Part shown: in pieces, positions 27,524 to 34,999 of the stretch
Numbering within the stretch: position 1 is the stretch's first letter
Layout of the letters: each line of letters begins with the position of its first letter
Source: Plumapathes pennacea
Taxonomy: Eukaryota > Cnidaria > Anthozoa > Antipatharia > Myriopathidae
Direction of reading: 5' to 3'
NCBI GenBank assembly: GCA_964036295.1
Contig: OZ038462.1
Location: forward strand, 17,241,264 to 17,305,263
Length of the DNA stretch: 64,000 nucleotides
The notes under the pieces: model-generated
The model's input: only the letters and a program-made list of their open reading frames with translations
Told to the model about the DNA's origin: nothing
Database searches by the model: none
Position numbers and translations under genes: made by a program

Positions 27524-29636
27524 TCTTCGTACTCGTCGGTAGCTAATCGGGCGATGATGTTTTTTTCCGGCGGTTTCACCACAGGCTTCCCATCATTCAA
27601 AAAGATCTCCAATTGCTCTTTCTTGTAATCCAACTCATGGTACCTCTCCAGCATTTCACCCACGGTTTTATTTTTCCAATTTTTCACATTCTTTAGATTC
27701 TTTTCCATCACTTCAATCTCCTTTCGGATATCTTGACACCATTTCTTGCTAGTCTCCAATTGCTCCTTTGTCTTCTCTAGCTCAATCTGTCCCCAGGATT
27801 GGCCCCCATTCTGGTGATTTTCTGTCGCATTCAAGATCTCTTCTGGAATGACACACACGTCTTGCACGACATCCAGTCCCGTTCTTTTTTCTGGTGATGA
27901 TGGGGGAGGGGGTGGAGGAATGGCTTCCAGTGCTGCCACGGCTTCCTCGACGCTTTCGTATGAAGAGGGGATTCGACGTGCTAACTCCTGAAAAGCTCTC
28001 GACATGGAAAAGAGAGTTGTCTGGCTAGTCGACATGTACACATTGTACTGATCCACGGTACCCGTAAAGGTGATTTCCTCCAGCAGATCCGTACTCAGAT
28101 CTGAATATTCCCCATAATACATCATATAGGGTGGTGACTCCATGATTATCTCTCGAATCTTGTTTTGAATCTCCTTTCGAAGCTCCTTGTCATCGGTGCT
28201 GGACAGAAAATCTCTTGCCATCACCAGTTCCTGCAGATCAACAGGATACAGCTTTTGATACGCAGCCGTGGCCATTTTTCGAAAATACTTCTTTATCGTG
28301 AATGTGCAATAATACACGCCCTCGCCGTCGGACCCCTTGAGGATCATTTCCAAAAACTCTTTCGGAATATCCTCATAATTGCCAAACACGCCGCGGAATT
28401 GTGATTTCCACTTAGCGGTTTCCTCAGGGGTGGCCTCTCGGCTGTGCAACGCTTCACATCCTGGCTCACCATCAGGACACGCAATGTTCACATACAGTTT
28501 GCGCGTTCCGTTGATGTCTTCGTACTGGATCCTTTCTTGATCCTTTTCACTGCGCATCCATTTCTTGCGCTTCGTATGAATCTGCTTTTCAGATAGCGCT
28601 CGAAAACCTATCCCTTCCAGGGGCTCCACTTTCTTATTCTTCTTCTTTCTCAGTTTAGGCATCTCCTCCTTCTCCCGCTCTTTAATTTTGGCCAACGACA
28701 CGCTGTACCAATCGCCTTCGCCAGGTGCATTCAATTCGGGGGGGTTCACTTCTTGTCCGTTGATCACATTCGCGCGACGAAATGGGTCGTGCGTCAAGTC
28801 GGGCGTGCGAGGATCCACTCAGGCAATCTTCACCCACGGATATTTGTCGTACCACGGTAATGCCGCCTCCGCTTCTGACTCGGGCAGAAAAGTTGGATAT
28901 TGATAATCGCGTAATTCCGGAGGTTGACATGTTTTCCCGTTCAACACGTTGTACCGCTCCCACCACATCATGGGCGTTAGGGTACCCGCAGGACCAATGG
29001 TCGAAAACGGAAAGCGATTGAACCACTCCAGTTTGTCTTCGAACAGCTCGCGAATCACCACAATCTCTTTCAACAGTTTGTGATACCGTTCGCAGGGATG
29101 CAAAGTGCGCCAGAATGATATAGGTCCCGTCTCTGAATACGGTTCTTCATTGTACCACTGAGGACTTCGGCGTAGATCAGGGTCGCTGGGGGGTACTTTC
29201 AGCCAAGCCGCTGCACGCTTCTTCATTTCATTTTCATAATATCCCACACCTAAAGGTGGGCTAGGACCAAAGGGGGCTAGAATACTGATCTTCAGGGTAT
29301 GATTATTTCTTCGGTAGTTTTCCTGGGTTGCTCTTAGCCACGAAGGCGCCACATTGTATCAAGGCATATATTTGCAGGGATCATTAAACAATGATGGACT
29401 TGTGATGTGCTCGTAGGGATCTGTAAACACACCTTTCGACGCCTCGAGCAGATCACTACTCACGGCATGATGTCGTTTTTGTTCAGACACGTAGACCCAG
29501 GGCCACTCGTCGTACCATCTGGCATTTTTCGTTTACGCGGTGTTTTATTCAAAGGAATAAAATCACTCGCATCCAGCATCGCCTGAGCCATGTCACTGAA
29601 TATTTTTTTCTTTTGTAGCATCGCGCTTTTTAACAT
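27439..29636 (-). pseudogene. Large W-Y-[DN]-x-x-P repeat/coiled-coil protein, interrupted
   Basis: Leftward frames in order: 29636-29460 (58 aa from ATG 29636), 29352-28819 and 28818-27439. The second and third are the same frame separated only by a TGA at 28819-28821, and another in-frame TGA at about 29342-29344 precedes the second. Upstream of that TGA the frame is open back to about 29535, where a one-base change near an A5 run would join it to the ATG-bearing frame. A motif W-Y-[DN]-x-x-P-[WYF] recurs (WYDEWPW, WYNEEPY, WFNRFPF, WYDKYPW). The C-terminal part is coiled coil with a PPPPPPSS linker. Function unknown; probably a fibre-, tail- or scaffold-like or host-interaction protein. 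Confidence 0.6.
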
Positions 29637-29866
29637 ATTTTTCCAAAAGGATTCGTCAGCATGTTTTTTATTTTTATCGGCCCACGTGGGATGACGTCAC
29701 ATAGTAGCACGTGCATCATCCCACGTGGGGTCAACAACGACAACAACAACAACAACCTATTTTTATCGGAAAAACTTAAATACATCATCCCACGTGGTAC
29801 AACCTATTTTTAGCGGAAAAAAACCCTATATAAATCACGTTTTTCTACTCCCGCATCACGCCGCTG
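29637..29866. promoter_or_regulatory. Divergent promoter P3 with CACGTG palindromes and CRE
   Basis: CCCACGTGGG at 29681-29690 is followed directly by ATGACGTCAC (full CRE), with a CACGTG at 29708-29713, CCCACGTGGG at 29720-29729 and CCCACGTGG at 29789-29797. A CAACAACAA microsatellite lies near 29733-29757. TATATAAAT at about 29825-29832 serves the rightward gene. Confidence 0.72.
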
Positions 29867-29896
29867 ATGTTTTTTCTTTCCATTGCTTTCATTACT

Positions 29897-30529
29897 ATGG
29901 CCAACTCCAAACCTCGCTGTGTATTTCCGAAATACACTCAAAACTCTTTCATTCGATACAAACCATGTGATGAAGATTGGAAAAAAATCTATGACTGGAT
30001 GAACGAGCAGTATCACAATCGATACACAGAAAGGGACCAAGAAGAGCGTGAACAAGAACAAAACGAAGCACAACAAAAAGAGTTTGAACGAACTCTCTTG
30101 GAAGAAGCGATCATCGCGCTCAACTTTGTTCCCCAAAAAAGCTTATTGCAGACCGCCAGCCAACTCAGCTTCGTCCTCTTCGACGCCATTGCCAAGTACG
30201 TGATGCACAACGAGCAAAGCAGCAAAGAATCGGAACATTGGCCAGACTTTCGTACCGCCTCAACTCGAGCTTGGACCAAAGAATTGATCCGTGGCGCCAT
30301 TGACTACCCTCATTGGCATGAGATCTACACACGGATGAAAACAAAGTGGGCGAATGTGGAACGAAAAGAACTGGCCAAGATGAAAGGTGATAGCGACCAA
30401 AACAGTTATCTCATTGAACAGCGGTGGAAACAGCTAGAAGAAACCTTGTTTAAAGAAACACTGGAAGAACTGAACTTGACCACCACCACTACCACTCTGT
30501 ATGTAACTACATTCGTAAAGAAATCTTAA
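29897..30529 (+). CDS. Unknown accessory protein, 210-220 aa
   Basis: The frame is open from ATG 29867, but ATG 29897 (MANSKPRC) has the better distance from TATATAAAT (29825-29832) and avoids a hydrophobic leader that overlaps the promoter; both starts are possible. The body is helical and charged, with a QEEREQEQNEAQQKEF stretch and Trp/Tyr-rich ends, finishing in a Thr run (LTTTTTTLYVTTF). No named family. The frame is intact and AATAAAA follows at 30528-30534. Confidence 0.65.
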   Translation: MANSKPRCVFPKYTQNSFIRYKPCDEDWKKIYDWMNEQYHNRYTERDQEEREQEQNEAQQKEFERTLLEEAIIALNFVPQKSLLQTASQLSFVLFDAIAKYVMHNEQSSKESEHWPDFRTASTRAWTKELIRGAIDYPHWHEIYTRMKTKWANVERKELAKMKGDSDQNSYLIEQRWKQLEETLFKETLEELNLTTTTTTLYVTTFVKKS

Positions 30530-30624
30530 TAAAAATTGTTTCTTATTACAATTTTTACGTGTGATTTTTTAAAACCCCGACTCTTTCCGTTTTATGTTCA
30601 CAAGTCCTCAACCTCCGGACGAGC

Positions 30625-30980
30625 ATGTTGTATTTTCTTAAATGCGACCACTGTGATACCTACATAGCAGAATACGCTGAATACAACACGGAATACAACT
30701 ATCAAGTAGAAAGCGTCGTGGACGGGTAAGTTAAAAACAAATGAATTTTAGACAAGAAATGGAAATGGCGCGTCAAGTCATTGCACGCCGTCACCAACAG
30801 CGACAAGACTACATGGCCACGCATGTTCCCAAAGACTCCTACAGTTGGGAAGAACTCACTCCCCAAGGAAAGCAAGGTTTTATTGAAAGCAGGCGGCGTG
30901 AGATTTACAGAAAGATTTACTCCCCGCGCATGCAACAACTGGTCTCTTATCATATGTCACTAGAAGAACATGAACAATAA
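30625..30980 (+). CDS. Small accessory protein, exon-like halves around a 26-nt gap
   Basis: The first frame (ATG 30625) has a CxxC (KCDHCDTY) and a Tyr/Glu-rich stretch. It stops at TAA 30727-30729, which lies inside GTAAGT (30726-30731). TTTTAG ends at 30751, and the next frame continues in matching phase to TAA 30978-30980, so the two would fuse if 30726-30751 were removed. Twenty-six nt is far below normal animal introns, so the second half (own ATG at 30741) may instead be a separate ORF of 79 aa. No known domain. Confidence 0.5.
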
Positions 30981-31194
30981 ATGGCCGCACTGTACCGCGA
31001 AGCTGAACACGATATGCGCTGTGCATTTGGCGGCATTGTTATAAAAACAAAAGAAGAAGCAAAAGAAACAGAGTGACGGAAGCCATTGGATTACCAAAGC
31101 AGAGCAAGAAAGGCGAGAAAAAGAACAACAAAGACAGTTTGATAACAGTTTCTTTGGTCGCTTTCTTCACAAGGCATTCCATAAACAAAAATAA
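30981..31194 (+). pseudogene. Tiny ORF with frameshifted continuation
   Basis: ATG 30981 directly follows the previous TAA. The frame ends at TGA 31074-31076 after 31 codons. In another frame, overlapping the A-rich stretch before that stop, an open run continues to TAA at about 31192-31194 with charged, Gln/Arg-rich composition and an FFGRFLHKAFH end. One indel would join them. Function unknown; could be noise. Confidence 0.35.
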
Positions 31195-31303
31195 AACATG
31201 TAAAAACATTGAACAATAAAAAAATCTTTATTTCAAAACATGGTGTTTTTAAAATACACTTTTAACATCGCTTTTTCAAAAAGTTCAAAGTTCCTGACAC
31301 GGA

Positions 31304-32074
31304 TCAAAGTTCCTGACACGGAATGTCATAGCGAAGAACCACATCACTATTAAGCAACATAGATGGATCGCATTCACCTCGCATACCCGCATTGTTACAA
31401 GGCCAATCCTTCTTGTCCCAGCCCTTGTCGAATATCTCCACGGCTTTTCGCCACCGCATCCATTCCGCCACTTGCTGCAATTGTGCATTGAAATCCGTCC
31501 GCAGAAACAGTTTGCGAATGAAAATGGATCGCACCGGCTCCGGCAATCGCATCAGCCAAATCTTGAACTCGCTTATGGACTCAGACTCAAACTTTTGCCA
31601 GGCCTTACTGCGACAAAAGAGAATCAGCAATGACTCGTGACCGGTAATCGGTGGCTGTGTTGGTGGTGGTATCTTGACGAGCGGTAGTAATGATCCGATA
31701 ATTCCACGCCGCTTTCTAGTTGACTTCTTCTGGGTTACATTCTGTAGCTTGTTAAACGCCGCCAATGCTGCATCCAATGAATCAAAGGTTCCAAGCGACT
31801 CGACTGAACCATTCTTGACAGGAATCGTTTTGTTCGGACCCACTCGCAACTGTACATAACCCGGCGGAGTTATTACAGTTTTCTTCGTACCATTCTGCAT
31901 CTTCTGCATATTCTGCGTATTCTGCATCTTTTGAAATGCCGCCAACGCTGCATCGCGAGAGATAAACTTTTGACCATTGTTCGGAACAAAACGTCCCGAT
32001 ACAAAAAAGACATACAGAAACAGCGCAACTACAAGCAACACGATTGACTTCCTTTTTCGCATTATGCATTTCAT
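31304..32074 (-). CDS. Type II membrane protein with internal repeat, 256 aa
   Basis: ATG 32074. A basic start (MRKRKS) and one hydrophobic segment (residues ~10-26, VLLVVALFLYVFFV) indicate an N-in signal anchor with a lumenal or outside body. Two copies of a short repeat follow: RDAALAAFQKMQN (~42-54) and LDAALAAFNKLQN (~103-115), each after a beta-like stretch. Several N-x-S/T sites occur. A RKRR group at ~121-124 may be a furin-type site. The C-terminal domain is Trp-rich with a few Cys. A 17-nt direct repeat overlaps the stop region (31284-31322). Probably an envelope- or host-membrane protein of the element; function unknown. Confidence 0.65.
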   Translation of the reverse strand: MKCIMRKRKSIVLLVVALFLYVFFVSGRFVPNNGQKFISRDAALAAFQKMQNTQNMQKMQNGTKKTVITPPGYVQLRVGPNKTIPVKNGSVESLGTFDSLDAALAAFNKLQNVTQKKSTRKRRGIIGSLLPLVKIPPPTQPPITGHESLLILFCRSKAWQKFESESISEFKIWLMRLPEPVRSIFIRKLFLRTDFNAQLQQVAEWMRWRKAVEIFDKGWDKKDWPCNNAGMRGECDPSMLLNSDVVLRYDIPCQEL

Positions 32075-32243
32075 TCTCTCCGCTACCTGTTTTTATAAAC
32101 AAATCAACGCAACTATTTTTATCTTTGCTTACGTCACCCCACGTGGGATACAGGCGTGATGGCATCCCACGTGGGGTGACGTATCATTTTTCAATTATAA
32201 ATACTGTTTCACTTTTTAATATTTTTCACTCAAGCATAACAAC
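32075..32243. promoter_or_regulatory. Divergent promoter P4 with CACGTG palindromes
   Basis: CCCACGTGGG at 32138-32147 and 32166-32175 face each other, each flanked on the outer or inner side by TGACGT (TACGTCA at ~32130 and GTGACGTA at ~32176). TATAAATA at 32196-32203 precedes the rightward ATG 32244 by 40 bp. TTTATAAAA near 32091-32099 serves the leftward membrane-protein gene. Confidence 0.72.
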
Positions 32244-32951
32244 ATGGCAAACATGTACACCTACGACAAGGCTATACCAGACCCGCCAATGACCCGGCAA
32301 CAAAAATTGATGCGAATATCAGCGTGGAACAATCAAGAAAAGCTCGTTAAAAGACGAGGTTACGGTCCTATTGAAGGTGGCACTGACTGGAAAGTTTTTC
32401 GAGACGAAGCCGTCATGGTTATTTGCTGCAAAACTTGCGACCATATTTTCAGCGTAAGAGGTTTACGCGATCAACACTGGGCCATATCGTGTCACGATCG
32501 TTTTCACTGTCAGCCGTGGTACTACACCTCTACCATGCCTCTAAAAGAGTAGGTTTTTTATTTTTACCATTTTTTAATTCATTGTTTTCATCTACTTACA
32601 CAGTTTTTATTTTCTTTCAGTTCCGTACAACTTACAGGTGATTGGCGGTGGGGTCCACACTGCTATTGTGTGATTCAAAACATTCAATGTGTCAACTGCA
32701 GCCACTTCGTAGGCCACAACGTTCGCATGCCTTGTTTGGAATGTTTTGAAACCCCTCACAGCGGCAAACTGTGGATCTTTCACCCCGACTCAGTCGTAGC
32801 CATTCCCCGTACCCGACGCGACTCTACCACTCTAACTCATGGGCTACACCATTGCCACATCGATTCAGAACAAGAAACCGAGGACATTAAGCGTGACATC
32901 CAAGCACAATTAAAGGCACGCCGCGACCAGCTAAAAGAAACCGAAGTTTAA
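32244..32951 (+). CDS. Spliced Cys-rich accessory protein with LxCxE motif
   Basis: Exons are inferred at 32244-32548 and 32621-32951. The donor GTAGGT (32549) and acceptor TTTCTTTCAG (to 32620) give a 72-nt intron and matching phase (2 then 1). Exon 1 has C-C-x-x-C and C-H-x(4)-H-C groups; exon 2 has CxxC (CVNC) and CLEC. The second CxxC coincides with LECFE at 32736-32750, which fits LxCxE, the retinoblastoma-pocket-binding motif of viral oncoproteins. Small animal DNA viruses, including adintoviruses (Oncoid proteins), often carry such early genes. Because the motif lies in a CxxC pair, zinc binding alone could explain it. Role in cell-cycle control is inference. Confidence 0.6.
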
Positions 32952-32979
32952 CTTCATCTTAACTTCATTTACCCTCATC

Positions 32980-33741
32980 ATGTCAGTCGTGGCGGACGTG
33001 CTAAACTTTGAAGCGTCTATTGATTTTGGCGTCACAGGGCAGCATTTAACTGACCAAATTCAAGCTTTGATGTCTGAAAAAACAGCTCCCAAATCGTATT
33101 GTCACGATGATAGAAGGACAGATTTCCTCGATCCTATCCGAGATACGGAAGAAAAAACCACATGCCTTCAAGATCTCCAGCTGGCTTATAAATTTCTCCG
33201 ACAAGAGTTCTTCCCCAACAAACAGTACGATTTTGTGGTAACCCCGCCACTGATGACACCTGGCTTCATCTGCGAAGTGCATTCCCGCATTTTTGGTAAC
33301 AAACAGCCCAGCCAATTCAGTCCATACGTACGCAGCACTACCTTTGGCGGAAAAGAGTACACCTACTCATCCCCCAAAGAAATTAAACATCAGCTGGAAA
33401 CACTCTGTGATCGCTTCAACGATCTCCACGAATTTAGTCTCCTGACACTCTACGAATCCTTCAAACTCTGTGCCTGGCTCATCTATAATCTCCTGAAAAT
33501 TCACCCCTTCGGCGATGGCAATGGTCGTCTCGCCAGACTTCTAACCAGCCACATTCTCCAACATGCCATCAACGCTCCCTTCCCTATCTCCATCCTAGGA
33601 TCCTCAGATAACTTCACTGAAACTCTAGTCGACGCACGAAGCTGCAATGGTGAACCCAAAACCCTAACCACTCTACTCCTCCGTTCTGCTCTTGATGCCT
33701 TGAAAACCTACAAACAATGCATTTCAACATGCAGTCGATAA
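32980..33741 (+). CDS. Fic-domain protein (AMPylase type), 253 aa
   Basis: Fic enzymes transfer AMP or related groups to Ser/Thr/Tyr of target proteins. The catalytic loop HPFGDGNGR (residues 175-183) matches HPFx[D/E]GNGR exactly, with catalytic His175, metal-binding Asp179 and the GNGR anion hole. The target-docking flap is visible upstream (VRSTTFGGKEYTYSSPKEI, ~118-135), followed by the helix LYESFKLCAWLIYNLLKI. I see no clear inhibitory [S/T]xxxE[G/N] motif, so regulation is unknown. The first 60 residues have no recognised domain. ATG 32980 lies 29 nt after the LxCxE gene, so one transcript is possible. The frame is intact. Substrate unknown, presumably host protein. Confidence 0.9.
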   Translation: MSVVADVLNFEASIDFGVTGQHLTDQIQALMSEKTAPKSYCHDDRRTDFLDPIRDTEEKTTCLQDLQLAYKFLRQEFFPNKQYDFVVTPPLMTPGFICEVHSRIFGNKQPSQFSPYVRSTTFGGKEYTYSSPKEIKHQLETLCDRFNDLHEFSLLTLYESFKLCAWLIYNLLKIHPFGDGNGRLARLLTSHILQHAINAPFPISILGSSDNFTETLVDARSCNGEPKTLTTLLLRSALDALKTYKQCISTCSR

Positions 33742-33846
33742 AACACGTTATTTCATATTGATTGTTTTTCTTAATTGTATTTTTCATCTTGCTACCATTA
33801 AAAGCACGTTATTTCATATCTATTGTTTTCTTAATTGTATTTCATC
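33740..33846. repeat. Subterminal direct repeat (~43 bp x2)
   Basis: ACGTTATTTCATATTGATTG followed by TTTTTCTTAATTGTATTT at about 33744-33783 recurs at about 33804-33844, 60 bp later, just inside the right inverted repeat. No such copy is seen at the left end. Confidence 0.75.
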
Positions 33847-34028
33847 TACTTCCGGTCAACCCCATTCCCCCCTCCCCTCCCCTTCAGTTCCCCCTACAGT
33901 GACAAAATTCACCCCACCCCCACCCCCTCAGTTCCCGTTTTTAGGGTGACAAAAACCATCCCCAGGGGGTGGGGGGAAGGCATCTCATTAGTATGCAAAG
34001 TGGGTCATTTTTCGGACCCCATACTACT
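33847..34028 (-). repeat. Right terminal inverted repeat (182 bp)
   Basis: The reverse complement of this segment matches 4761-4924, beginning AGTAGTATGGGG at 34028 and reading inward. It has an extra G-rich insertion relative to the left copy near 33870-33890. Confidence 0.95.
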
Positions 34029-34034
34029 AGTATA
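34029..34034. repeat. Target-site duplication, right copy (AGTATA)
   Basis: Identical to 4755-4760. Confidence 0.93.
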
Positions 34035-34999
34035 AACAGTAACTAAAACAAATACATAATAGAGTTGTTGAGACGAAAGCCGAGAATCTTGATTTCTAAG
34101 TTCAGTGATGATAGATTTTCCGGCGGACTCTTCAATGTAGGTTCATTACTTCTTCCGCCAACTGCTTTCACGAAAGCGAATCATCCGCTTTCCCTCTTCC
34201 TCGAGCTGAACGGTTTTCCAAATCGAAGCCTGAATAAAAATTCTGAACGGGTGAAAGATCGAGTTTGTCTGACAAAGATTACGAGTAAGTGTTCCCAACT
34301 GTTATATACTGATTCATGAACGCGTAAAGACTGAGCCCTGTTTAGTTGTCAGCGGTCGTGGTGTTTCTTCATTTTGTCACAATGATGTAATCAACGAAAG
34401 AAAATTTGTTATGCACGAAGCGAGAAAACTTCGTGTTTAGGCCAAAGAACACTGCTCCAAGTAAGTACTTATCACTTCTGTGTTCACTTCTTAACCTCGG
34501 TACAAACCAAGCAAACCTTAGAGGTCATCATAATAAACCATTCTTTTTATAAACCACTAAATCCTCGCACTAGAGAACATGCAGGTGGCAAACTATCGAG
34601 CAAGGAAGTTTATTTTTTCTCTTCAAAAAGCGAAAGTCACGACTGAAAAACCCGCAGCATAAGCCGTTAGCTTCAGTGAAAGCAATAAGTTCTAGACACC
34701 ATGGGGTTCTGCCACCAGGCTGGCAGATATTTTGCCCACATTACCGCCGCCAGCTAAACTAGACTACACATCTAGTAGAATCCCAGCCTGTTATTCTATC
34801 AGGAGTACAGAGGTTGATTTGTTGAAGCCGTGAGTTGCTTTGTGCCAGCTTCGGTTGCTCTCAATCAAAATCGTAGGACTTTATTGCGAGCAGGTGCACA
34901 ATACCGGTGTTCCAGGTCAGTGATCATACCGCAGTCTGTGCACAGGAAAGAACTGACTCACAAGCTCTCTAGTGTCAGACAAGACTCGAAACAGGAGAG
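34035..34999. other. Right host flank, no gene seen
   Basis: AT-rich single-copy-looking sequence. No splice-supported exon or RNA gene was recognised. Probably the region upstream of the WAP gene. Confidence 0.5.

Larger units (their letters stand above)
4761..34028. mobile_element. Polinton/Maverick (adintovirus-like) integrated element, 29,268 bp
   Basis: The boundaries come from inverted terminal repeats starting AGTAGTATGGGGTCCG at both ends and an exact 6-bp duplication. Contents match the family: family B polymerase, retroviral-type integrase, adenain-like protease, packaging ATPase, major capsid protein and virion-type proteins. At about 29 kb it is larger than the usual 15-25 kb, and the surplus is accessory genes in the two arms. 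The termini differ by about 2 mismatches in the first 100 bp plus one purine-tract indel, so the insertion looks fairly young. Several accessory frames are broken, so this copy is probably no longer complete, unless some breaks are assembly errors. Confidence 0.96.

Noticed and set aside
26813-29636. Use of a TGA=Trp genetic code by the element
   Set aside because: Polymerase, capsid, integrase and most other genes end at or avoid TGA normally (capsid and integrase stop at TGA), so only local nonsense or readthrough is plausible.
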